The notes under the pieces: generated by a model
Database searches by the model: none
What the model was told of the DNA's origin: nothing
The model's input: the letters and a program-made list of their open reading frames with translations, nothing else
From: Flabesymbios commensalis
Taxonomy: Eukaryota; Annelida; Polychaeta; Terebellida; Flabelligeridae
Length of the DNA: 64,000 bases
NCBI GenBank assembly: GCA_964017125.1
Contig: OZ024915.1
Location: 76,090,226-76,154,225 of the forward strand
Direction: 5' to 3'
Position numbers and translations under genes: made by a program
Part shown: in pieces, positions 1 to 13,200 of the stretch
Numbering within the stretch: position 1 is the stretch's first letter
How the letters are laid out: the number at the start of each line of letters is the position of its first letter

Positions 1-16
1 AATAATTATATCTCAC

Positions 17-1250
17 CCAGTCCTCTTCCAAACTTTCCCTCGTTCATAAGATCATACAGATCCTCTGAAAAATAAAAGTACGCTTGACCCCTTTAACTTC
101 CAAATTATTCGATTGGAATTTTCACCAACCTGAAGTTGTTTCTCGCTGACGCGATCCACAACTTCAAGTAGGTGAAAAATATTGAGGTGTGACAAAAGGG
201 AGGTCAACAATTTTCAAATCTTGCTGATTTATAGGCCCCTATCACCTTTTATATTCAATTAACAAGCTTAACTCTTTAGGTGCTTCATTACTACTTAACA
301 TTTTCCTTTCATTTGAAGTTGGCATTGCTCACGCAATTGCCAACTTCAAATGAAAGGAAAATACCTCCTCACTTAAAAATTCAACCTGCCAAATTTCACA
401 ATGGGGGCTTTACTCAAGATTTATACATGCATATTTGTTCAATTTCTGTCAAATTTTAGTTGTGTTAAAACAGTATGAATGCGCTTAAAAGCGTCGCCCG
501 CACTCAAAGAGGTAAAAGAGGACATAGAATGTGCAAATTCAGAATAATAAAAACGAAGATAGTCGGGACCGGCTGTCAAAGGGTTAATTAGCCCTTACCA
601 TTCTTACAGCGCTGAGGTAGTTTGTATAAATCATGGAGACCAATTGTTTTTTTTTAATTTGAAATCAGCCTAAATGTCTTAGTTAATCCTTTCTGATTCA
701 TTTAAATACCTATGTTATGAGTCTACGGCCATTAGAAATATTTTAATTCTATCAGCGATGTCTTTATACGTCGGAATATGCCGTCTACATACATCAGATT
801 CTGACGTATGGAGACGGTCCCCGCTCTGAAAGGGTTAGGCCAAGTACAAAAAAAATCTTAAGAACTGCATATTTCTTTTAATTTTTGTGCAGCGCATTCA
901 CCAGTTAGGCTAGATATAGAGACGAAATTCCTGTATTTCTTATTTTTGACATAGTTGTCAATAATTAAAAATCAGGAATTTCGACTCTATATCTCGCCTA
1001 ACTGGTGAATGCGCAGCAGAAAAATTAAAAAACTTTTGCAGTTCTAGTATATGGACATGTTTACATCATATGGTTATATTAAGAAGCCAAACTAAAAACA
1101 CCGATTTTTTATGATTATAGACCTGGGCATGTCCCTTTAAAGAGGTAAAATAAAGTGAATGCACAAGTAGAAATGTATCGTTACCTTGTAGTCTACGAAC
1201 CAGTGGATCAGGGGTTTCTATAGCTTCATCTGAACCAATGTTGTCTGTAC
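17..1250 (-). CDS. Left copy exons 16-17: linker and first EGKF-GR segment
   Basis: Exon 16 (1250-1185) reads GTDNIGSDEAIETPDPLVRR then LQ. Exon 17 (64-17) is base-identical to the right copy and encodes EDLYDLMNEGKFGRGL. The donor (GTGAGA) lies at 16-11. The final exon should lie within about 1.1 kb beyond the window start if spacing follows the right copy. Confidence 0.75.
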
Positions 1251-4200
1251 CTGATAATGACAACAAAACATCAGTGAGCTAGGGGCGACATCTGGTGAAT
1301 AGTGGAGACTCACTAGGCTGCTAGGTTGGGCATATATATGACAGTATTTTACTGGATTAGATATGATATAAGGCATTGGTTTGTTATGAGCTGATACAAA
1401 ATACACTATTAATAATCATACTATAAAATATTGACAATGACCTTAACTTTTCTAGTCTTTAGACGTCAAAATCTGCCGTCTAAAGACGGTTCCGGCATGA
1501 TTTTGAATTGGAAAAACCCTTTAGATTCCATGGGTTATACACTAACATCATGTCATTGCTTTGTCACTTACCTCGGATCCTATCGTCAGGTAGAAGGTCA
1601 TTCAATTCGGCAAGGTCATCCGCCAAGCCTGTAATAACGGAGCAGCAATGGTACATGTTTGACATAAACAAACAAACTTGCTAACGCACGACGGGGGACA
1701 TCTTCTTGATTTGTGTGTGATAAATTATATGGACAACAATTACAAATCAGACATTTTCAAGCAAACATAGGAAGTTGACACAACATCGGGGTAATGTTGG
1801 ACCACCGTCTGCGACGAGGGCCCAGCATAAACACAACATTTGTTCAATGACCTTTGTTTGTCGGGTATGATTTGTAGAAAACTTGATCCAGATTTTCGCC
1901 GCCGAAACCGATGCTTGTCCCCACAATATAATAGCAATTGTCCAAGGATATCAATAACACTGGAATATTAGACAGAGAGAAAGGTTGGAATACCTATCCT
2001 TTCCCGCTTTAATTCTCATATACATGTTAAATCTGTATTTTTTCCTGAAATCATCGCAAGGATTCATTTTTTATGCGCCTTTTTAGGTTCGTTGAACAGT
2101 AACTAACGTGCTGATCAGGATTGACCTATGCCATCACACATCGTAGGTTGTGTTAACAGTTTACAGATTTTTATTCAACGTTGCCCAAAGTTCTGTCACG
2201 ATAGAAAGGGATTTTATTTACATTTGGGAAATAAAAGGCCAGAGATTTTGAGATCTTGGAGGGCTAAACTAAGGAAAAATGCTATTTAAAAATTAAAATT
2301 TGGGCTCTTGAATTCACATTGTCTCTCGCTACCGAGATCCACAACTTCAATGATCTGCTAAGTATTCACGCTTGCTATATTTAGGTATGTGTGAGTGCTA
2401 TCGATTTACATAAATACCACATTGAAAACAACGGATTAGCCACGGACATATTAGTATATATTCGACATCAGTGATTTAAGGTAAAATTCCAATAAAAAGG
2501 ATAAAATTATCATAGGTGTGATTGTCACTCAAGGGGTCAATGTTGAGCCATTATCTGTGACGTTGTCCCAACATTAAACCAACATAGGGTGAGCATTAAT
2601 ACATCCTATATGTGTACTGACCTCTGACCCTGTGATCCGGAAGTAGATCATTGAGGGCTGCCAGATCAGACGCCATGTCCGAAGCCAAAGCTGGAAACAC
2701 ACAACATAGGTTGTTTAGCAGAATACTTGATATTTCACGCCTGAATTTACCGTTGTCATCTTCATCCACTACAAGCCGCGAATTGCTGTCGCAATTCTCG
2801 ACCTGCGGAGGATGAAGATGACTTGAAGTGGTTGAGAAATGAGAAAAAATATTTTGTAATTATTCAAACAGTTCCATGAAAATGTTTGCTCTAAAACCCC
2901 TGGGTTTTACAAAATTATGTCACTTTTTAGGGATGGTATTAAAGGGTCTAAACTCATCAACAGGCTGCATAATCACACAAGTAGGGCACTTTAATCCTTA
3001 TACCACTGAATAGTTTGTTTCTGTTTTAACCCTTTTTTTTATTTTTGTTTAAACCATGGGGACTAAAGGGCTTCCTTCATTTTGGACTCATCGTCAATGT
3101 CTTAGTCAGCTCTTTCCGGCTCAATTGAATACCCATGTTATGGGTCTATGGCCATTATAACTATTTTAATTATTTCGTCTTTATACGTCAGAGAGGATGG
3201 TGAGATGACACTGCCCTATTGACACAGGATTTGAAATTCGAGCCCTGGCGGTCTGAAGCCGAGCACGCTACCTCTCGATCACGGAGGCTGCCCACAATAT
3301 TAAATCTTCACGAGTGAGCGGGGAAGAAACATTTTTGTTTCTTTGAAACATGAAGGCCAGAGTGGGGTTCGAACCCGCGACCTCCGACTTTCCATGCAGG
3401 CAGCTTTAATCACTACACCAGGGCCCCCGCCATGGAGGGGTAAAATGTATTATGTTTGCTTTGAATATCGAGCAAATGTTAAAAAATACAGGGAGTAAGA
3501 TCCATTACTGTTGTCTGATTTTGTACAGCAAAGTATATGGTCATGTTTGCATCATGTGGATAAAATAGATGTGACTTGATAATGTATCAAAAGCAAATAT
3601 AAGTTATATTTTTTTTTAATTACATTATTAATTCAGGACTAAATGTTGTGATAACATTTCTTTCAATAACGACTCCCACATTTTGAAATAATAAATATTG
3701 AATACATTTAAAATCACATAAAAAGATAACCATACGACAAAAATGTACTTTAAAAACGATTATATGATATTGTTGAAAAGTAGATCGTAACGGTGGGTGA
3801 TCCATTAACAATGTTGGTTATGATACAGTAATCATTAAAACTATAATCGTGGACGACCCCCTTCGTATTTACGTTAACAGAGGATGGTCCCTTAATAACT
3901 TTACCTCTCTGTTCTGGCTTCCTACCTTGCAGCTCCAGTATGTAGGTCAGCAGACGGGGGTCGCCCTTTAGTTCTGAAATATAAAACATATTTGAAAAAG
4001 CGTATCTATGTAAGGTAACAATATTTATTCAGGCAAAGTTAATGAGACATTCTGAGACAATAGTCCTACAAAATAGCATAAAGGGGTGTTTGAAAACACA
4101 TTTTTTCACATTATGACACTTTAAAAACAATAAGGATTTATTGCAACCTTAAAGATTACTTTTCTCAAAAACAAGCACATATCATTAGCGTTCTAGCTAA

Positions 4201-7200
4201 ACGTTTTTATTTAATGCCTACTTTATAGAATATTAATTTGCAATTTACGTTTGCTAATTAATCTATTTATAATTTTGCACATCATTTTTACAATATCATT
4301 TTTGTTACTTTCATTTATATTTTATTTTACCATTATAATTAACAACGTATGTTTGATGAAAATTTTAATTTCTGGAATTATCTTTAAAATGATACAGTAC
4401 TGTATGAGCAGTTTATAACATAATACACTTATGTAGCATAACTTCTAGTATGAGCTAAAAATATATATAATGTTTCCCAGTATCACTATATACAAATTAC
4501 CTTGAGGTATGACGATTTAAAACTGTTGCCTTATTTCTGTCATAGAGCCATATCATCACTACATTTTAAGTATAGTTACTCCTTGCCATAATACTCTCAC
4601 ATTTTTTTATGTCGCAGAAATCAGTCAGATTTCAACATTAGAAAAATGCCCTCTGTAATATTAGTTTACTCACTTTCCAGCATGGAATCAATGAGATCTT
4701 TAAGTGTCTCAGCAGTTCTCTGACCTACAAAAAGTAAAGATTTACCATCAGATAACAAGTCTCGTCTTTGATGTGACTTTAATGTGATTAAGACAAATTT
4801 GCACATATTTGCATCTTTATCTTCTGTACAAGGGATGTTATAACATAAATTATTTTAAAAAATGCACATTGCTGGCAGTGAAATTCCAAATTCAAGTACG
4901 CAAATTCAATCTTTATATACTCGCAATCAAAATAAAATTGATCAACCAGATTGAAGTCGTGTCCCGCTACCGCGACCCACAACTTCAAGTGGGTGAAAAT
5001 ACCTTATATTTGTTTAATTTGAGACGAAACATTTGCCAATCTTGATGTTTAAACACACATTGATGCGCGTTATAAATGTTTTAACTCTTTAAGTGCTTCA
5101 TTACTACTTAACATTTTCCTTTCATTTGAAGTTGGCATTGCTCACGCAATTGCCAACTTCAAATGAAAGGAAAATACCTCCTCACTTAAAAATTAAACCT
5201 GCTAAATTTCACAATGGGGGCTTTACTCAAGATTTATACATGCATATTTGTTCAATTTCTGTCAAATTTAAGTTGTGGAAAAACAGTATGAATGCGCTTA
5301 AAAGCGTCGCCCGCACTCAAGGGGTTAAACGGCAAATAAAACGTGTTAACACGACTATAGTTGCGCTTAGCGTTGTGAGGGTTAAAGCTAAGATGTGGTT
5401 AATTATATACATACCTCTGACTCTGTGATCCGGAAGTAAGTCATTCAGATCAGCTAAATCTTGACCAATATCTGCAAAAAACAACAAATAAATTAATGAG
5501 ACAGATTTGTATTCTTATCTAATACCATAATCAGTGATATCCTTATAAATGCTTATTAATGCTTCATTGAAGCGTTTTTGGTTTGATAAAATTTAAAATT
5601 AAAATTACACTCAACAATATTATTCAGAAGTTCGTACCACAATGTTATTTTTGATAACACAAAGCAAAAAAAAAATATATCTAGCGGATTTGCAAAAGCG
5701 TGCTAGTGAACTAAATAAGCAGAATACTACAATGTATGTCTAGAGTCAAAGTACAGCTAGATATGTTATTACTAGCTAAACACGGTACAATGTTACAATA
5801 ATTTCCCTCTATTAAAATATTGACGTCTGAAGTCGGATGAAAAAAACGGATAAAAAACGACATCATTCTAAACGTTACATTATATAAAAAATACAAATGT
5901 CGATATAGAAATAAATGCATATTTATCAATTTATATAAATACCATTTACAAAGCATTTCAGTACAAAAAATAATTTCCGACAGTGTTATATGTGTTATAT
6001 ACACACCTCTTTGTAATGTGTCAGCCATTGTTGAGGCCAATTCTAAAATCACAACAAAAAGAAGGAAAATACACATTCATTTTTGTTTATTTCACTAATG
6101 ACTACTAAATTATAATTCGTCCCCTCGGAGTTAGACGGTGGTAAACTAAAACTTTGCAAAGGGGCAGTTTAGCACCTTCAAACTCCAAGGGTATGAATTA
6201 TAGATCGGATATTTCAAGTAGGATATTCCAAGATCACTGTAGACGTAATGCAATGTAAAATAATGCACATTAAGGAAACACATTTGTTAAATTACCATGA
6301 GTATGGGGGTATACTTATATTGTTTTTATAAATCGTTATTGATTGTTGAGGTTTATTGATAGTTGATGTTTATTGATTGCTGAGGTTTATTCATTGTGGG
6401 TGTTGTTTGGTTGTTGATGTTTACCTCTTTGTTTTCGGATCATACCATTTAACTGTAGCATGTATGTCAACAACCGAGGATCATCTAACAGTTCTGTAAA
6501 AAAAAAAATACAAATGGGTTAAATGCAAAAAATGTGCTTGAGTATTAACTATCAAGACAAAGCGAACACAAAAAAAGACAGTTTTGGCATTATGACCTTG
6601 CTACTAGTATTTTTTGAAGAGTATGAAACAAAGATGCTAGAAAACTGTTAAAATTAGTCTCATCTGATTGATGTATGATAAATTATGTATTTTTGTGCTT
6701 CGACTATGACTACTGGTTGCTCTGAATCGACTAATCAAAAACCCGATTTATTATGTATTATATTAATAGTTGTATTTCCCGTTTCTTACTTTCAATGTGT
6801 TTGTTGATCAGGTCCTTCAGTGACTGTGATACCTGGAGCTCTGTAAACAATGAGCAATAAAAAAATACAACAGGAATCAATAAAATTAACATTTCAAAAC
6901 CATTTAAACGCCAAGTTAAGGCGACACAATCAAGTCAAAATCATAAAAAAAATCATAATTGTAATCTTGTCTCCATATTATGTGAACATGCCCATAGACC
7001 AGCATCGGGGAAGTTTTTTTAGATTTTGGGTTGCTGTGGCAACATAACAAGTGTACCTTAGTCCTCACAACGCTGGAATATTGTTGTATAAACCATGGAG
7101 ACCAAAGGAGTTTTTGCAATTTGAAATCATCATAAATGTTTTAGTAGGCTTTTTCCGCTTCATTTAAATACCTATGTTATGGGTCTACGGTAATTAGAAA

Positions 7201-10200
7201 TATTTTAATTATTTCAGTTCGGGGGCTGTCTTTATACGTCATTATCTGACGTCCACAGACGGCAGATTCTGACGTATAAAGACGATACCCGCGCTGAACG
7301 AGTTAAGCTCCATTGTCAAGCAAGTGTCCAAACGGTCCATGGCCCAAAAATCTAATATATTATGAATTGTAAAATTTGGAGATGATAATAAGATATTTGA
7401 CCTACCCTTGACCCCATGGCCGTCCTCATTATCTTCACTTTGACCTCTGACACCATGACCGTCCTCATTATGATCACCTTGGCCTCTGACCCTCTGATCA
7501 GCCTCTACTGGGAGAAGATGAGTCAAATCTGTGAGATCACTTTTCTGCTCTAGGAAGAAAAGTAAACAAAAAATACACGGCTATGATTCAAATTAACCCG
7601 TACCAAGAAAGATCAATTATCGAAAAAAAGAAGCGATACATTTACCTTTTGAAAAAACCCCAGATAACTATTAACCCTTTAACCTCCAAGATATCTCTAG
7701 TAGAGTAACATTTTTACTCACTTGAAGTTGTGTCTCGCTGACGCGATCCACATCTTTGAGTGAGTAATAAATACATATATTCACCGCTCTCATCACATAA
7801 CTTTTTCATCTGATTCCCCCATGTCCTTCTTTCATTTACAATATCACTATAGCCACACTTATTAAATATATGCTTTACATTTTTTGCATAGGTGTCTTTC
7901 ACGGAAGCAACTCTTCTGGAGTCTTTTAGAAGATTTCTGCACCAAGAAACAATAATACCACCATCACTTTTATTTTAAACTTGTACTTATCTATGTTTTG
8001 TTTTTTTGTTTCAAATAAACGCATCTATTTAGAGATAATTTAATTTGGAATTTTGCTTATCTGAATTTCACTATCAGAAAATGCCATTTTAAATGATATT
8101 GAAGTGGTTGAAAAATAATAATAGTCGTCATTAGCAGCAATGGCTTGTATAATTGATAACTCACCACGTGTATTATCGTTATTAGCAGTTTAAAGGTTAA
8201 TTTATAATAATTCATAACTCACCACGTGTTCTGTGGTCGGGTATTAGGTTATTCATATCCGCTAAAGCTCCGTCTGTAATGATGTAAATATTACCTATAT
8301 AGTCAGTCTGATGAGAAACATAGTGATAACGGTATAGCACCTAACCCAGCAAACAGGAAACATGTGCATAACATTTGTACAACAACATTTTACAAATGTT
8401 ATACAAGTGTTTCCTGTTTGCTGGGAAATCACCCGGCCAAGGTTCTCAAATCTCTAGGCATCGGACGGACTCACGGTCGCGGTCGCTCTCCGATGAGTGG
8501 ATAATATACTGCTGGAGGGGGGGGGGGGGGTGCTTATTACATGACCGTAAAAAGATTTTCCTTCTCGTCATCTTGATTGTAAATGAGAACCTAAAGACGC
8601 AGGGCGTGACCTATCTGCACGTCATCCAGAAAGCGCTGGTCGAATTCTTCGGTCTCCGGGCGGACCAATGACGGGTACCATCAGTTATATGGCGGAGGCT
8701 GCCCGGCCATCTAACGGTAATCACCGGATTTAAATGCAGCTTAATCACACTTTAATTTATTTCGCGGCGCATGTACAATGTCCCCGATGTCGGCCGATCT
8801 CCGTGCGATAATCGTCCGATCTTGATCCGATCTCAATTCGATTCCTTACTCGGCCAGACGTCCGGTAAATTTTAGTTGATATGAAACCAAATTGCAATGC
8901 CTTGCCCATGATAATGGGGGATCAGGAATGATCTTAACAAATTTTAACAGATATTAAGAGATCCAACGACTTGTTTTTCTCATACCCCACCCTCTATCTT
9001 ACCGTTGCTCTCAGGTATGATGTCATTCAGCTCAGCCAGATATGCTAGTAATCTCGGATTGTTCTTTATTTCTAAAACACATAAACGCTCCATCAAATGC
9101 ACTATTTACTTTTTTTTCCAAAACCCAATCCCCTAACAGACTTTCACAATAGTTCTTTTACATAGATGACAGTCGAAGTGTGTGCCTCAATATTTTTTGA
9201 CACAAAAATAAAGATGAGTAGAACAAAACCTTCACCTCAAAATACATTTTAAACGCTATGATTTTTTTAGAATTGAATACCTGAGTTGGTAGTTAGTGCC
9301 ACTTATGCCACATAGTTACATGCTGTACGATGGCAACCTACTCTACTATTTTTTGAAACGGTTCCTACAGGATAAGGGTCGAGTTATGCATGGTCCTGCA
9401 CCCCTGTACAGGACAATGCATAACTCAACCTACTGGAACCGTTTCAAAAGTAGTATATACATGAGTATTATAATGGAGGAGCCGAACGAAGCCGCTCCCC
9501 GAGCTCTTGGATTATGGCACGAGCTCTTCAATTGAAACCCCTTATAGTTGTCCTCCTCAATTGGGTTCCATGAATTGCGCTCCTCAATTGTATCAACGTG
9601 TGCCTCCTCTAAATGAGATTGAATTTTGGTCAATAACAATTCTACCCTTGAAGCCCTCACAGACAAATCAAATAACACTTCACCAATATGGAGGTCTTTT
9701 CGGACAAGAGATTTAGAGACATGCATGGTAGAATGACGGAATTTCAGACATTATGCTTTATCTAACAGGCGGTTTACTAGGCTTGATCTATTACACAATA
9801 TGATATTATTTATTTTATTCGGAGCTAGCCGCAATTTTCCTTAAAAAGATTGGTGCTTAATTGCGGTGTACAACTATAGAGAGCTTTAATTTAGTTAAAA
9901 ATTAGAGAGCTTAATTGAGGAACTCGGGGAGCGGCTCCCACAATAAAATAGCGCTTTATATAATACTTTCAAGTACGTTTTAGAACAAATAAAATGACAC
10001 TGAAATCCATTAAACAGTTTCGTCATACAACTACATTTTGCAAATTACCATTTCATAATTATACATATTTTTCGTCATTTGAAGCTGGCTTTGAATGTAT
10101 GAAACATAGAAACAAACATTTCAGAAGGGCATGGATTAAACCCTCTTTTGTACACTTTATCAGTTCATCGTTTCATATTTCGACACTTAGAACCCTAATG

Positions 10201-13200
10201 TCCTAAGTGTCATTCATTTAAGCGACATTCGACATTATGACTCCTAGGAATCTATATACCACAAATGGAAAACGTATTTTCAACATACAGCTGCTTATTA
10301 TTTGCTACTCACTTGAAAACATGTTTTCCAAATCATTTTTCAAAGCCTCCATGTTACGTCTTCCTAAAATGAAAATCAAAAGTAGGACTGATTTATTTAA
10401 CAGGTCTAATTAACTTGTTCAATCTTCTCACAGAAAACTCCCATTCCGTCTATAATTTAGCATATAATCTTAACTGACCGGTCATCATAAATATATTTTC
10501 ATTGTTACTGCATTCACTATTTCGCACTCTACACAGCGGTCATTTAACCCTTAAAGCGCTGAAATATTTTACATGAACAAAGAAACCAGCGTTTGTTTCA
10601 ATTTGAAATCATCATAAATGTCCTAGTTAGCTTTTTCCGCTTCATTTGCATACCTATGTTATGGGTCTACGACCATTATAAATGTCTTGGTCAGATCTTT
10701 CCGCTTTATTTGAATGCCTATGTTACGGGTCCACGGCCATGATAAATGTTTGACTCTTTAATGCGGGGATCGACTTTTGATACTAAATGTAGACGCAAAT
10801 AATCATTTCTTGTAGTCGCCCCTTTCTGACCTTTTTCCAGTTTATCCTCTGAACCACTCCTCTCAGTCGGAACGTCATCTTTGTCTTCTTCGATGGTTTT
10901 CTTCTCAGACTCCTTGGTGCTGTTTGTTTTACTCGATGTCTCAACAACATCTGCTTTATCTCCAGCCTCAAAATCATTATTTTCTGAAAGTTTATCAAAT
11001 TTATCTAAAAATGTCAATACTTATTTTGTTTTGAAAATAATTAAATACTTATCAATGTCGTAAGAGAACATCAAATGGATTCCCTACGCTTAGCGATTTC
11101 TGGTGATTGGGCTTGAGACCACACTGGCATTCTCATCACGATTTTTTCCTTTATTGTTTTAGATCCATGGGGAAAAAGCCTCAGTTAAAAGATACATTGA
11201 TATTTGGATTAAAACTTGCTCACAAACGCATAGGTACGGGTGTAACAAAGCAAGGGTTAACCCTTGAAGCGCTGAAATGTTCTTATACTAAGCAAGAAAC
11301 CAGAGGGTTTTTTCAATTTGTAATCGTCATTCATATCAGAGTGAAGTAGAGAGAGAGAGAAGTACGTCTATTTTCTCCAAAATTACATGGCTGGGAGGCC
11401 CTCGCTAAGATTAAAAATAACCGCTGTCGCATTTCTTAGTTAACTCTGTCCGCTTTATTTGAATACGTAGGTCTATGCTATGAGTCTATGACCATTATAA
11501 TTAGTTTACTCTTTCAATGCGGGGATGGACTTTAAAAAATTCTGACGTCTAAAATCGACCCTCGCGATGAAAAGGTTAAGACGCTGCTAGGTCATTTGTA
11601 CTTATCATTCCAATGTACCTTAATTTTACTCACAATCATAACTTGTTAACGATGTACAATCACTGACACGTACACGTACATAAAACCAGATAATTCAAAT
11701 TATATTAACCCTTTAACCGTTAATCATTAGTCTGTTTTATTACCTGGATACCATGATTAAATATCATTTTTTAAGAATGGAATGTGTGCTTAACAATCAA
11801 ATGTTAAAAATTTGTCACAAACAAATATGAGCAATTTTCACCCACTTAAAGCTGTGGGTTGCAGCAGCGAGACACAAGTTCCGATGAGTGATAATTCAAA
11901 TAAAATAATTCGGCAGGTTAAACTACTTTCAAATACACTGAAGTACGTATGATATTACGCAATAAGGGAAAACTTTTCCTGGTTTATTTCGTACCTTTCT
12001 TGAGTTGCTGTAGGAGTTTTCGCAGCATATCCACTTCTTCTGTATGTCTTGTCTGTTTTGTCTCATCTTCTGCTAGCATTGCCTTGCCATTTTCTACCTG
12101 TCTTTCTGTTATGATGCCGTCTTTTGAGTCTATATTGATACTGGCACTCACACTCAGTTGTATCAAGGTAGCTAAAGAAAACACGATACAAATCATAATA
12201 TATGTGTACTACATCCTAGGGGGTGGCACGTTATAGTATGTATATCTTGCACAAATGGCATTTGATCTTGAGCTAGTCTGTACACACCTTTCTAATGTGG
12301 AGTAGGGTCTTTTTCTACGATTGTATGCTTGATGTAGGCCTATAAGTTGGAATGTTACTTATTTAAAACAAATCTGATTGAACACAAATCAAAGATCACC
12401 AACAATAAAATATATCCGATAGAAAATAAAGTGTTGTTAAATACCATCAATAAAATATCTCTGATGGAAAAATGCAGTGTTATTAAAGACAATCAATAAA
12501 ATGTATCTGATAGAAAACAAATTGTTATTAAAGACCATCAACAATAAAATATATCTGATGGAAAATAAAGTGTTTTAAAGACCACCAATAAAATGTATCT
12601 GATGGACAATGAAGTATTTTTAAAGACCATCAACAAAAATATATATCTGATGGAAAATAAAGTGTTATTAAAGACCACCAATAAAATGTATCTAATGGAA
12701 AATAAAGTGTTTTTAAAGACCATCAATTATAAAATGTATCTGATGGAAAATAAAGTGTTATTAAAAACCATCAATAAAATGTATCTGATGGAAAATAAAG
12801 TGTTATTAAAGACCATCAATAAAATGTATCTGGTGGAAAAAAAAGTGGTGTTATTAAAGACCATCAATAATAAAATATCTCTGATGGAAAATAAAGTGTT
12901 ATTAAAGACCACCAATAAAAAAGTATCTGATGGAAAATAAAGTGTTATTAAAGACCATCAACAATAAAATGTATCTGATGGAAAATAAAGTGTTATTAAA
13001 GACCATCAACAATAAAATATATCTGATGGAAAATAAAGTGTTATTAAAGACCACCAATAAAATGTATCTGATGGAAAATAAAGTGTTATTAAAGACCATC
13101 AACAATAAAATGTATCTGATGGAAAATAAAGTGTTATTAAAGACCATCAATAATAAAACATCTCTGATGGAAAATAAAGTGTTATTAAAGACCACCAATA

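Noticed and set aside
8375-8671. 98-codon open frame between exons 5 and 6 of the left copy
   Set aside because: It overlaps a hairpin element and a G-run. Conservation with the right arm is no higher than for the surrounding intron, with no splice sites in a consistent phase.
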